Positions 7,693-16,910 are shown, counted from the stretch's first letter. The stretch is 64,000 nucleotides of DNA from Streptomyces cynarae (GCF_025642135.1 NZ_CP106793.1:8276001-8340000); one strand, 5' to 3'. Program-made: numbers and translations. The notes: generated by a model not told the origin, from the letters alone.

Positions 7693-10114
7693 ATGAGAAC
7701 GCTGCGCGCGGAACTTGCCCTCAAGACGCTCGCGGCGGACCTCGACCCGCGCGAGCGCCTGCGACGCGTGCTCGAACAAGTGCTCGTCTTCACCGGAGCC
7801 ACCCTCGCCGTCGTCTACAGCCCGGAAGAGGGCGGCGACCAGCTGACCCTCACCGAGTCGGCCGGCGTGCCGCGGGCGCTGTACGGGCTGCGTGACGTCT
7901 ACTCCCTCTCCGGCTCGAGTCCCGCCGCCGAGGTGCACCGCTCCGGGCAGACCCGGTGGCTCACCCCCGAGGACATCGGCCGCTGCGCCGACGCGCGCCG
8001 GATGCCCGCCGGAGACTTCTCCCTGGGAGTCCTGCCGCTGCGCGGCGGGGGATGCCTGGCCGCCGTCAGCGACGGCCCGGACGGCTTCGACACCGACGAC
8101 CGCGCGTGTCTGGAGCTCTTCGCCGAGGCCGTCACCTGCCCGCCTCCGGGCGCGGCCGACACCGGTGGGCTGCCCGGCAGCTCCTTCACGCTCGACATGG
8201 ACAGCGGCCGTGTGCAGGTCGACGACGAGATGCTGGGGCTGTTCGGCATCGACACCGGCGAGTTCGACGGCCGTGTCGAGACCCTGCTCGCCCGGACCGT
8301 TCCGGAGGACCTGCCCTCCGTGATGTCCGTCGTCGAGGCCGACCACATGTCCATCGGCGACCGCGAACTGGAGTTCCGCATCCTCCAGCCCTCCGGCGAG
8401 CCGAGGTGGCTGCGGCTGCGCGGGCGCCTGCAGCCCGCCGGGGAGGGACACCCGGTCCGGCTCGTCGGGACGGTCACCGACGCGTCCCAACTGCGCCCCG
8501 GCGTCAGCGACGTCACCCGCATCCAGCGGCTCGCGGCCGCCCTCGCCACCGCCGGCACCGTGCGCGACGTCAGCAGGGCCGTGGTCACCGCCCTGCGGGG
8601 CCCTCTGCGGGCGGACCGCATCGCCCTCGCCGAGCTGGAGTCCGACCGCCTCGTCGTCACCGTCCTGGACCCGCCCGAACCGGAGGCCTGGCCGGAGCTG
8701 TGGCGCACCGAGTGGCGCTCGGAGTGGCCGGACGCGCCCGTCCGCGCCATGCCGACCCTCGCCACGGCGCTCAGGGAAGGCCGCGCCGCGATCTGGCCCG
8801 CCGGCACCCCCTGGAACCCGCGCTCGCCGAGGTCGGCCCCGGCGGTCTCGCCGTGCTGCCGCTGCCCGCCGGCGGGCGCATGGCGGCGCCTGCCTCGTCG
8901 GCTGGGACAGCCCGCACGACTTCGGCCCCGACGAGCGCGCCCTGCTCACCGCCGTCGCCGGTCTCGCCGGGCAGGCGCTGATGCGTGCCCACGCCTTCGA
9001 CGCCGAGCACGAGCTGATCGGCATGCTCCAGCGCGCCCTCCTGCCGCGTCGCCTGCCCGCGCTGCCCGGAGCCGTCGCCGTCGCCCGCTACCTGCCCACC
9101 ACCGCCGGTCTGGAACTCGGCGGCGACTGGTACGACGTGATCCCGCTGCCCGACAACCACGTCGCCCTCGTCATCGGCGACGTCCAGGGCCACAGCGCCG
9201 GAGCGGCCACGCTGATGGGCCAGATGCGGACGGCGCTGCGCGCGTACGCGGCCGAGGGCCACCCCCCTGACGTCGTCGTCTCGCACGCCAACCGGCTCCT
9301 CGTGGACATGGAGTCCGACCTCTTCGCGACCTGCTGCTACGTCGACGTCGACATGGAGCAGGGCACCGCCTGGTGCGTCCGCGCGGGGCACCTCCCGCCG
9401 CTGCTGCGCCACCCGGACGGCAGTACCGAGATCACCGAGTCGGAGGGCGGACCGCCCCTCGGGGTCGTCACCCAGGCCGACTACCCGATGAGCCCGCTCC
9501 GGCTGCAGCCCGGCACGGTCGTCGCCCTCACCACGGACGGCCTGGTCGAGTCGGCCGAAGTCGACATCGAGGACGGCCTCGCGCGGATCGCCGGCGAGCT
9601 GTCCGCCGCCGACCCCGCGCACCTCGGACTCGTCGCCGACGCGCTGCTCGCCGAGGCCAACCGCAGCGACGACGTGGCGCTGCTCCTCGTGCGCTACGAC
9701 GGCATGGCGATGCTCCCGCTGCGTGAGAGCTGGACGGTGTGGCGCGTTCCCGAAGCGGTCCGGCACGCCCGCCGCTTCACCCGACGCACCCTGCGGTCCT
9801 GGGGCGTGCCCGAGGAGACCGACACGGCGCTCCTCGTCGTCTCCGAACTCGTCACCAACGCCCTCGTCCACACCGACGGCCAGGTCCGGCTCGACCTCAC
9901 CCTGTCCAACCACCGGCTGCGCGTCGCGGTCGCGGACTCCTCTCCGCGCACGCCCGTCAAGCCGACGAGCATCGGCTGGGAGGCGACGGGCGGACGTGGC
10001 ATCCTGCTCGTCGAAGCCATGTCCGACACGTGGGGGACACTCCCGGTCAGCGGCGGCAAGCAGGTGTGGGCGGACATCGTCCTGGAGCACTCACCTGCCG
10101 ACGCGCAGACCTGA
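7693..10114 (+). CDS. SpoIIE-type PP2C phosphatase with GAF/PAS sensor and anti-sigma-like ATPase domain; reading frame broken twice
   Basis: About 807 residues when the frame is repaired. Order: GAF-like region, PAS domain (about 165-265, RVQVDDEMLGLFGI), second GAF (about 285-430), PP2C/SpoIIE phosphatase (GGDWYDV, GDVQGHSAG, LTTDGLVE) and a C-terminal HATPase_c domain (SELVTNALVHT, GGRGILLV). Such proteins dephosphorylate anti-sigma-factor antagonists and may also phosphorylate them. The frame moves at the C-run 8807-8811 (missing one C: TP|LEPALAEVG) and again near 8880-8888 (missing one base before GACLVGWDS). Both are single-base losses and all flanking protein is normal, so sequencing error is as likely as mutation. 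ATG start assumed; an in-frame GTG at 7663 is the alternative. Confidence 0.85.
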
Positions 10115-10135
10115 CCCGGATGACACCCTGGTGTC

Positions 10136-10651
10136 GTGCGTCTGCTCATGATGTCCGACACCCACCTCCCCAAGCGCGCGAAGGCACTGCCCGCGCCGCT
10201 GCTCGCCGAACTCCCGCGCGCCGATGTCGTGATCCACGCCGGCGACTGGGTGGACGTCGCCACGCTCGACCTGCTGCGGAGCCGGTCCGCCCGGCTGATC
10301 GGCGTGTACGGCAACAACGACGGCCCGGCCCTGCGCGCCCGGCTCCCGGAAGTGGCCCGCGCCGACCTCGACGGCCTGCGCCTCGGCGTCGTCCACGAGA
10401 CGGGACCCGCCCAGGGCCGGGAACGCCGCTGTGCCGACCGGTTCCCCGACCTCGACGTGCTGGTGTTCGGCCACAGCCACATCCCCTGGGACACCACCAC
10501 GGACACCGGCCTGCGCCTGCTCAACCCCGGCTCCCCGACCGACCGCCGCCGCCAGCCCGACTGCACGTACATGACGGCCACCGTGACCGGCGGCGAACTG
10601 ACGGACGTCCGGCTGCACCGGCTGCCCCGCGGAAAATCACTGGAGTCCTGA
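10136..10651 (+). CDS. YfcE/MJ0936-type metallophosphoesterase
   Basis: A 171-residue single-domain calcineurin-like phosphoesterase. Metal-ligand motifs appear in order: SDTHLPK (residues 7-13), HAGDWVD, YGNND, VHETG and FGHSHIPW, then the LNPGSPTDRRRQ strand typical of the YfcE/MJ0936 group. Members hydrolyse phosphodiesters in vitro; the physiological substrate is usually unknown. GTG start 21 bp after the SpoIIE gene, so co-transcription is likely. Only a poor ribosome site is visible. Confidence 0.87.
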   Translation: MRLLMMSDTHLPKRAKALPAPLLAELPRADVVIHAGDWVDVATLDLLRSRSARLIGVYGNNDGPALRARLPEVARADLDGLRLGVVHETGPAQGRERRCADRFPDLDVLVFGHSHIPWDTTTDTGLRLLNPGSPTDRRRQPDCTYMTATVTGGELTDVRLHRLPRGKSLES

Positions 10652-10676
10652 CAACCCGTTTGGGTGAGATGGGTCG

Positions 10677-11591
10677 GTGCTGATCGATACCGACCTCGTA
10701 CGCCGTCTGCTGGCGGCCCAGTTCCCGCAGTGGGCCCGCCTCCCGATCGCCCCGGTCCCGGCCTCAGGCATGGACAACGCGACGTTCCGCCTCGGGGAGG
10801 AGCTGTCCGTACGCCTCCCGCGCTACCCGCACTGGGCCGGTCAGGTCGAGCGGGAGCAGACCTGGCTGCCCCGGCTCGCGCCCCATCTGCCGCTGCCCGT
10901 CAGCGAACCCGTCGCCAAGGGAGAGCCGGGCGAGGGGTACCCCTACCCGTGGTCCGTCTACCGCTGGCTGGACGGCGAGACGGCCACCCCGGAAGGACTC
11001 GCCGACCCCCGCCGTACCGCGCTCGAACTGGCGGCGTTCCTGACCGCGCTTCAGGGGATCGACCCGACGGGCGGACCCGCTCCCGAGCAGAGCAACGCCT
11101 TCCGGGGCGTGCCGATGGGCGACGAGCGGGACTCGCTCGCGTCCGAGGCACGGGTGCGGCCCAAGATCGAGGCGCTCGAGCGGTCCGGTCTGATCGACGC
11201 CGACGCGGTGACGGAGGTCTGGGAGGCGGCCCTCGCCGCACCCGCCTGGCACCGGCCGCCCGTCTGGGTCCACGGCGACCTCGCCGTCGGCAACCTCCTC
11301 GCCGTGGACGGCCGGCTGAGCGCGGTCATCGACTTCGGCACCCTCGCCGTCGGTGACCCGGCGGTCGACCTGCTCGCCGCCTGGAAGTTCCTGCCGGACG
11401 AGGTGCGCGGCGACTTCCGCAAGGCGCTCGACGTCGATGACGCGACCTGGGCCCGTGGCCGGGGCTGGGCCCTCGCGGGCTCCCTGCCGGTGCCGGACGA
11501 CCCCTACTTCCAGCAGGACCCGTCCAGGGTGCGCACCGCCCTGCACCATCTGGAGCAGCTCATCGCCGACCACAGGAGTGAGCGCGCCTGA
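10677..11591 (+). CDS. APH-family (aminoglycoside phosphotransferase-fold) kinase
   Basis: A 304-residue kinase-like protein. Catalytic loop WVHGDLAVGNLL with Asp201 and the metal-binding DFGTLAVGDPAVDL with Asp219 are intact; the N-terminal lobe has SGMDNATFRLG in place of a glycine loop and VRLPRY for the lysine strand. The family includes drug kinases and small-metabolite kinases; the substrate cannot be told. GTG start, 25 bp after the phosphoesterase. The tail-side neighbour is the insertion sequence and then an otrA-like resistance gene, so an antibiotic-related role is possible but unproven. Confidence 0.86.
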   Translation: MLIDTDLVRRLLAAQFPQWARLPIAPVPASGMDNATFRLGEELSVRLPRYPHWAGQVEREQTWLPRLAPHLPLPVSEPVAKGEPGEGYPYPWSVYRWLDGETATPEGLADPRRTALELAAFLTALQGIDPTGGPAPEQSNAFRGVPMGDERDSLASEARVRPKIEALERSGLIDADAVTEVWEAALAAPAWHRPPVWVHGDLAVGNLLAVDGRLSAVIDFGTLAVGDPAVDLLAAWKFLPDEVRGDFRKALDVDDATWARGRGWALAGSLPVPDDPYFQQDPSRVRTALHHLEQLIADHRSERA

Positions 11592-11663
11592 AAATCCGTT
11601 GCCGTCACCGTCGCGGTCCTGCTGGACTGCACGGGACAGAGTCGTCGAAACCGAGGAGCCCCC

Positions 11664-11759
11664 ATGCGCACAGCGTTCATGTCCACCCAGCAAGGAACCA
11701 GCACCCTCCCTAAGACGTCATCTCAATTGGTGGCATCGGTAGGCTGTGGGTCGTGGTGA
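11664..11759 (+). pseudogene. Putative leader peptide of the otrA-like gene, cut by the insertion sequence
   Basis: ATG at 11664 has GAGGAG five bases upstream (11653-11658). With the insertion sequence present it reads 31 codons into the element and stops at 11757. If the element and one TAA copy are removed, the frame continues through 12946-13006 and encodes 36 residues, ending TAA inside the start of the ribosomal-protection gene, in another frame. A short, well-initiated frame overlapping the start of a ribosome-protection gene is the layout of a translational attenuator or leader peptide (known for tet(M) and erm genes). The leader role is inference; the split is seen directly. Confidence 0.35.
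11714..11734 (+). repeat. Left terminal inverted repeat of the IS5-like element
   Basis: 21 bp beginning GACGTCATCTCAATTGG; identical to the inverted right end. TAA duplication at 11711-11713. Confidence 0.92.
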
Positions 11760-12560
11760 GGATTGTTGAGCGGCTGGTGCCGGACGAATTGTGGGAGTTG
11801 TTCCAGCGGGTGGTGCCTGACGCCCCTTCGCGGCCTCAGGGCGGTGGCCGCCGCCGGCATGGCGACCGTGAAGTGCTGGCCGCGATCGTGTTCGTGGCCA
11901 CGTCGGGCTGCACGTGGCAGCAGTTGCCCGCTGCGTCGTTCGGTCCGTCGGGGGCGACGGCTCACCGCCGTTTTGCCGAGTGGACGCAGGCCAGGGTGTG
12001 GGCCAAGCTCCACCGCCTGGTCCTCGACGAGCTCGGCTCCCGCGGCGAGTTGGACTGGTCCCGCTGCGCGATCGACTCGGTGAACATGCGGGCCCTGAAA
12101 GGGGGACCTGACAGGCCCGAATCCTGTTGATCGGGGCAAGTACGGATCGAAGATCCATTTGATCACCGAGCGGACGGGTCTGCCCCTGTCCGTCGGAATC
12201 TCCGGGGCGAACCTGCACGACAGCCAGGCACTGATTCCCCTGGTGAAGGGCATACCACCGATCCGCTCCCGCCGCGGGCGGCGGCGACGCAGGCCGGACA
12301 AGCTCCACGCAGACAAGGGCTACGACTATCCTCACCTGCGGCGATGGTTACGAGAGCGCGGCATCAAGCACCGCATCGCCCGCAAGGGGATCGAGACCTC
12401 GCAGCGACTCGGCCGCCACCGCTGGACCATCGAGCGCACCATGTCCTGGCTCGCCGGCTGCCGCCGCCTCCACCGCCGCTATGAGCGTAAGGCCGAGCAC
12501 TTCCTCGCCTTCACGAGCATCGCCTGCACCCTCATCTGTTATCGGCGGCTTGTCTGCTGA
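11753..12560 (+). CDS. IS5-family transposase in two overlapping frames (frameshift)
   Basis: DDE transposase. First frame 11753-12130 carries the DUF4096-like N-terminal helix-turn-helix region (ERLVPDELWELF, TSGCTWQQLP, GATAHRRFAEW) and the first catalytic region (DWSRCAIDSVNM). Second frame continues to 12560 with VDRGKYGSKIHLI, LHADKGYDY and the C-terminal ERTMSWLAGCRRLHRRYER. The join is at an A3G5 run (12098-12105) and needs a +1 or -2 shift to give ALKG-DLTGPNPVDRGK. Slippery A/G runs at this site are known in the group, so programmed slippage is likely, but a single-base error cannot be excluded. It contains a TTA codon at 12348. Confidence 0.88.
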
Positions 12561-12867
12561 TGTGGGCCTGCAGCAGTTTCACGGCCAGGTCGTGGCCGTG
12601 GTGATTGGCCATGTCCATGGGGGTGCGGCCGTCTGGGTCTGCGAGCTCCGGATCAGCCCCGAAGGCAAGCAGCACGGCCGTGGTGTGCACAGTCAACGGC
12701 TGCCCGCTCTGCAGAGAGCCATCACCCTCGACATCGATCGCGTGCGTCAGCAGCGTCATGTTGCTGAAGACCTCATCGGGATCGGAACCAGCGGCCAGCA
12801 ACCGGGCCAAGGCCTCAGCATCCTCCTGCTCGACCGCGTGATGCGCGGGTGTCCAGTGGTCGCTCAC
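12532..12867 (-). CDS. Ankyrin-repeat protein carried as passenger inside the insertion sequence
   Basis: 111 residues from a GTG at 12867 (SDHWTPAHHAV; an in-frame TTG at 12906 would add 13). Ankyrin repeat signatures are clear: WTPAHHAVEQEDAEALARLL-AAGSDPDEV, a middle repeat LLTHAIDVEGD with TTAVLLAFGADPEL, and DGRTPMDMANHHGHDLAVKLLQA. Ankyrin repeats bind proteins; proteins of this layout are common single genes in Streptomyces and have no known role. Its 3' end overlaps the transposase end by 29 bp on the other strand, and it ends before the right inverted repeat, so it moves with the element. It is probably a captured host gene. Host benefit or transposition control is speculation. Confidence 0.8.
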   Translation of the reverse strand: MSDHWTPAHHAVEQEDAEALARLLAAGSDPDEVFSNMTLLTHAIDVEGDGSLQSGQPLTVHTTAVLLAFGADPELADPDGRTPMDMANHHGHDLAVKLLQAHISRQAADNR

Positions 12868-12921
12868 GACGACATTCAACCGTCCCCACGGCACGCCTGC
12901 CAGCAACTATCTACGCCATCA

Positions 12922-12942
12922 GCCACCAATTGAGATGACGTC
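12922..12942 (-). repeat. Right terminal inverted repeat of the IS5-like element
   Basis: Exact inverse of 11714-11734, followed by the second TAA copy at 12943-12945. Confidence 0.92.
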
Positions 12943-12959
12943 TAAGGACATGACGCTCT

Positions 12960-14972
12960 GTGCCCACGCTGAACCTGGGAATCCTCGCGCACGTAGACGC
13001 GGGTAAGACAAGCCTCACCGAGCGGCTGCTGCACGCCGCCGGAGTGATCGACGAGATCGGCAGCGTCGACGACGGCAGCACCCAGACCGATACCCTCGCG
13101 CTGGAGAGACAGCGCGGCATCACCATCAAGTCCGCCGTCGTCTCGTTCACGCTCGACGACGTCACCGTCAACCTGATCGACACCCCCGGCCACCCCGACT
13201 TCATCGCCGAGGTCGAGCGGGTGCTGGGTGTGCTCGACGGCGCGGTGCTCGTCGTCTCCGCGGTGGAGGGCGTCCAGGCCCAGACGCGCATCCTGATGCG
13301 CACCCTGCGACGGCTGCGGATCCCCACCCTCGTCTTCGTCAACAAGATCGACCGCGGCGGCGCGCACGACGGCCGGACTCTCACCGCCCTGGCCGAGCGC
13401 CTCACCCCGTCGGTGGTCCCGATGGGACGGCCGTACGGACTCGGCACACGCGATGCGCACGTGGTGCCGTACGACATCCACGGCACCGCGTTCACCGCGC
13501 GGCTGCTCGACGTCCTCGCCGAGCACGACGAGGGGCTGCTGGCCGCGTACGTCGAGGACGCGGTGTCCTACGAGCGGCTGCGTCGCGCCCTCGTCGAGCA
13601 GACCCGGCGCGCCCTGGTGCACCCCGTGTTCTTCGGTTCGGCGATCACGGGAGCGGGTGTCCGCGAGCTGATCGGCGGTCTCACGGAACTGCTGCCGGCC
13701 GCCGACGGCGACACCGAGGGGCCTGCCTCCGGCACCGTCTTCAAGGTCGAGCGGGGACCGGCGGGGGAGAAGATCGCGTACGCGCGGGTGTTCTCGGGGA
13801 CCCTGCGGACCCGTGACCGGCTGGTGTTCCGGGACGGACGAGAGGGCAAGGTCACCGCGATCAGCGTCTTCGACCGGGGCGGAGCGGACCGCGTGGCATC
13901 GGTGACGGCGGGCCGCATCGGCAAGCTGTGGGGCCTGACCGACGTCCGTATCGGCGACACCTTCGGCGAGGCGCCGCGCGCGGAGCCGCCGGGGCACCAC
14001 TTCTCGCCGCCCACCCTGGAGACCGTCGTCGTCCCCGCCCGCCCGCGCGACGGGGGAGCGCTGCACCTCGCGCTCACCCAACTCGCCGAACAGGACCCGC
14101 TCATCGCGCTGCGGCAGGACGAGCTCCGCCAGGAGATCTCCGTCTCGTTGTACGGCGAGGTCCAGAAGGAGGTCATCCAGGCGACCCTGGCCGGGGAGTA
14201 CGGACTTGCCGTCACCTTCCGCGAGACGACGCCGCTGTGTGTCGAACGGCCCGTCGGCACGGGCGCGGCGGTCGAGTTCAACAAGAAGGAGCCCAACCCC
14301 TTCCTGGCCACCGTGGGTCTGCGTATCGACCCCGCCCCGGTCGGCTCGGGCGTCACGTTCCGTCTGGAGGTGGAGCTCGGTTCGATGCCGTACGCCTTTT
14401 TCAAGGCGGTGGAGGACACGGTGAACGAGACCCTCGCACAGGGCCTGCACGGCTGGCAGGTGACCGACTGCACGGTCACCATGACGCACTCGGGCTACTC
14501 CCCGCGGCAGAGCCACGCCCACCAGGGCTTCGACAAGAGCATGTCGAGTACGGGCGCGGACTTCCGGGGCCTGACCCCGCTGGTCGTGGTGACCGCGCTC
14601 CGGCGGGCGGCCACCCGGGTGTACGAGCCGATGCACCGCTTCCGGATCGAGGCCCCGGCGGACACGCTCGGCGCGCTGCTGCCGGTTCTCACCCGGTTGC
14701 GCGCGGTCCCGGGGACCACGTCGCTGCGCGGACGCACCTGTGTTCTCGAGGGCCGGGTGCCGGCTGCCCAGGTGCACGAGCTGGAGCAGACGCTGCCGGG
14801 GCTCACCCGCGGCGAGGGCGAGCTGGAGTCCGCGTTCGACCACTACGCCCCGGTGACCGGTGGCGCGGTACCGAGCCGCCCGCGCACGGACAACAACCCG
14901 CTCGACCGGGAGGAGTACCTGCTGCGGCTGATGCGGAGGGTGCCGGGGCGTGCGGCGGGCGTGCCGTCCTGA
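12960..14972 (+). CDS. otrA-like: OtrA/TetM-like tetracycline-resistance ribosomal protection GTPase
   Basis: A 670-residue translational GTPase of the EF-G-derived ribosomal protection group. G1 HVDAGKTSLTERLL, G2/switch ERQRGITIKS, G3 DTPGHPDF and G4 NKID are intact. The C-terminal half has the protection-protein features THSGYSPRQSHAHQGFDKSMSST and RGRTCVLEGRVPA. It removes tetracyclines from the ribosome or, in some actinomycete relatives, has an unclear ribosome-rescue role. GTG start with AAGGA 11 bp upstream. The insertion sequence ends 14 bp before the second-copy TAA boundary, so the native promoter is separated by 1.2 kb; expression may now depend on the element. Confidence 0.9.
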   Translation: MPTLNLGILAHVDAGKTSLTERLLHAAGVIDEIGSVDDGSTQTDTLALERQRGITIKSAVVSFTLDDVTVNLIDTPGHPDFIAEVERVLGVLDGAVLVVSAVEGVQAQTRILMRTLRRLRIPTLVFVNKIDRGGAHDGRTLTALAERLTPSVVPMGRPYGLGTRDAHVVPYDIHGTAFTARLLDVLAEHDEGLLAAYVEDAVSYERLRRALVEQTRRALVHPVFFGSAITGAGVRELIGGLTELLPAADGDTEGPASGTVFKVERGPAGEKIAYARVFSGTLRTRDRLVFRDGREGKVTAISVFDRGGADRVASVTAGRIGKLWGLTDVRIGDTFGEAPRAEPPGHHFSPPTLETVVVPARPRDGGALHLALTQLAEQDPLIALRQDELRQEISVSLYGEVQKEVIQATLAGEYGLAVTFRETTPLCVERPVGTGAAVEFNKKEPNPFLATVGLRIDPAPVGSGVTFRLEVELGSMPYAFFKAVEDTVNETLAQGLHGWQVTDCTVTMTHSGYSPRQSHAHQGFDKSMSSTGADFRGLTPLVVVTALRRAATRVYEPMHRFRIEAPADTLGALLPVLTRLRAVPGTTSLRGRTCVLEGRVPAAQVHELEQTLPGLTRGEGELESAFDHYAPVTGGAVPSRPRTDNNPLDREEYLLRLMRRVPGRAAGVPS

Positions 14973-15035
14973 ACGCGGCGAACGCACCGCAGGATGCACG
15001 GGTGTTGACATAGGTCGTAAATCGCCCCGAGTGTA

Positions 15036-16910
15036 ATGTGCATGGCAAAGTTACGTGTGCGTCTGTGCGGCGTTCTCGTGGCTCTCACCGGCCTCCTGGC
15101 GGCGCCGGGCGCACGGCCCGCGGCCGCCGACTCCCTTCCCGACTCCCTCTGGTTCGACGCCCAGGCGTCCGCCACCCTCACCGTCCAGGGCGGCCGCTTC
15201 ACCGACGGCCTCGGCCGCGAGGTCGTGCTGCGCGGCTACAACGTCTCCGGCGAGACCAAACTGGAGGAGAACGGCGGCCTGCCGTTCTCCTCCGTCGCCG
15301 ATGCCCGGAAGTCGGCGACCGCCCTGCGCACCCTCGGCGGCGGCAACACGGTCCGCTTCCTGCTCTCCTGGGCCCACGCCGAGCCGGTGCGCGGCCAGGT
15401 GGACACCGCCTACCTCGCCGCCGTCACCGACCAGATGCGCGCGTTCCTCGACGCCGGCATCCGCGTCTACCCCGACTTCCACCAGGACCTCTACTCCCGC
15501 CATCTCTTCAACCGGGGCAGCTGGTACACCGGCGACGGCGCCCCCAAGTGGGCCGTGGAAGCCGGGAACCACCCCGCCGAGTCCTGCGGGATCTGCCTGT
15601 TCTGGGGCCAGAACATCACCCAGAACCAGGCGGTGACGAAGGCGTCGTACGACTTCTGGCACAACGCGTACGGGGTTCAGGACGCCTTCCTCGCCACCGC
15701 GCAGAAGACCATGGAGTACATCGGACAGCACCTGTCCGGCGACGAGTTCGCGGGCGTCGTCGGCTTCGACCCGTTCAACGAGCCCTACGCCGGCACCTAC
15801 GACTCCGGCCAGACCAGCCGCACCTGGGAACGGGACGTCCTCTGGCCGTTCTACGCCCGGTTCCGCGCACGGATGGACGCGGCAGGCTGGCGGGACAAGC
15901 CCGCCTTCGTGGAGCCCAACCTGTTCTGGAACGCCGACATCTCCAGCCAGAAGCAGGAGGGCGGACTCCTCGACGCCGCCACGATCGGCCCCCGGTACGT
16001 CTTCAACACCCACTTCTACGACCAGAAGGCCATCTCCGGCATCCTCATGTGGGGCAAGGCGGGCGACGGGCAGTACGCGACGGACTTCGGCACGGTGCGC
16101 GACCGGGCCGGCGCCCTGGGCACGTCCGCGATCGTCAGCGAGTTCGGCCACCCGCTGTCCGGCTCCGTCGCCGACAAGGCGCCGACCGTGCTGAAGGCGA
16201 TGTACCAGGCGCTCGACTCGCGGGTGAAGGGCGCGAGCTGGTGGTCGGACCCGGCGGACTCCGGCCCGGTGCTGTCCGGCACGCAGTGGCAGTGGGACCT
16301 CTACAACGGCCGCCACCACGAGCTGATGAACGGCAACCCCGACAAGGTCCTCACCTCCGGTGACGCCTGGAACGACGAGGACCTCTCCGCCGTCGCCCTC
16401 GACGACTCGGGCACCCCGGTGCTGCGCCAGGACGCCCGGTTGCTGGACCGGCTCTACCCGAGCGCGACCGCAGGCACAGCGGTGGCCTTCACCTACGAGG
16501 ACCGCTCCCGGGACGGCTCGACGACCCTGACCTGGAACCCGGTGCCGAGCTCGCTGCCGAACGTGGCGCGACTGGTGGGCTCGGGGCAGTACGGCCTGCT
16601 GGTGTGGCGCTCGAACGGATCGGCGGCGCCGACGGAACTGCACCTGCCGGCCTCCTTCCCGGCCGCGTCCACCACCGTGGTCTCCGACCTCGGTACCACC
16701 GCGGGGCTGCCCGCCTACACCAGGTCCACCCCGGTCGCCGTGGCGAACGAGGCGGGCGGCACGGGCGGCAAACGGCTCCTGCTGACCGCCTCCGGCACGG
16801 GCGCCGTGCACTACGCGCTGGTCACGAACGGGGCCACGGCTCCGTCCGCGTCCCTGCTGAGCGCGGCGCGGACGGAGCTCGCGGCGTGGGCGGCGAAGGA
16901 GTTCAGTTAG
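15036..16910 (+). CDS. Secreted GH5 glycosidase, endoglycoceramidase-like
   Basis: About 624 residues. Signal peptide 1-30 (KLRVRLCGVLVALTGLL). The TIM-barrel GH5 domain has catalytic acid/base Glu at about 247 (GFDPFNEPY) and nucleophile Glu at about 367 (IVSEFGHP); other subsite motifs are RGYNVSGETK and PDFHQDLYSRH. A C-terminal beta domain follows from about 460. The pattern fits endoglycoceramidases, which cut glycan from glycosphingolipids outside the cell; other GH5_29-like specificities are possible. The sixth codon is TTA (15051-15053), rare in Streptomyces and read by the bldA tRNA, which suggests developmental control. Second ATG at 15042 is an alternative start; no good ribosome site is visible at either. 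Its stop overlaps the convergent propeller gene by 8 bp. Confidence 0.85.
   Translation: MCMAKLRVRLCGVLVALTGLLAAPGARPAAADSLPDSLWFDAQASATLTVQGGRFTDGLGREVVLRGYNVSGETKLEENGGLPFSSVADARKSATALRTLGGGNTVRFLLSWAHAEPVRGQVDTAYLAAVTDQMRAFLDAGIRVYPDFHQDLYSRHLFNRGSWYTGDGAPKWAVEAGNHPAESCGICLFWGQNITQNQAVTKASYDFWHNAYGVQDAFLATAQKTMEYIGQHLSGDEFAGVVGFDPFNEPYAGTYDSGQTSRTWERDVLWPFYARFRARMDAAGWRDKPAFVEPNLFWNADISSQKQEGGLLDAATIGPRYVFNTHFYDQKAISGILMWGKAGDGQYATDFGTVRDRAGALGTSAIVSEFGHPLSGSVADKAPTVLKAMYQALDSRVKGASWWSDPADSGPVLSGTQWQWDLYNGRHHELMNGNPDKVLTSGDAWNDEDLSAVALDDSGTPVLRQDARLLDRLYPSATAGTAVAFTYEDRSRDGSTTLTWNPVPSSLPNVARLVGSGQYGLLVWRSNGSAAPTELHLPASFPAASTTVVSDLGTTAGLPAYTRSTPVAVANEAGGTGGKRLLLTASGTGAVHYALVTNGATAPSASLLSAARTELAAWAAKEFS

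Larger units (their letters stand above)
11714..12942 (+). mobile_element. IS5-like (IS427-group) insertion sequence, 1229 bp, with ankyrin passenger gene
   Basis: Bounded by perfect 21-bp inverted repeats (11714-11734 and 12922-12942, both starting GACGTCATC when read inwards) and flanked on each side by TAA (11711-11713, 12943-12945), a 3-bp target duplication typical of the group. Inside are a two-frame transposase (11753-12560) and, on the other strand, a 111-residue ankyrin-repeat protein. Ordinary members of the group are around 0.85 kb, so about 370 bp here is extra cargo. The perfect ends and duplication suggest a recent insertion. Confidence 0.92.

Noticed and set aside
8800..8890. 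Programmed frameshifting in the SpoIIE gene
   Set aside because: Two shifts within about 80 bp in the same direction, with no slippery site plus structure; sequence error or mutation is simpler.
12942..15011. Long minus-strand open frame of 689 codons
   Set aside because: It is antisense to the complete ribosomal-protection gene; GC bias leaves the opposite frame open. Its translation is Arg/Gly/His-rich with no motif.
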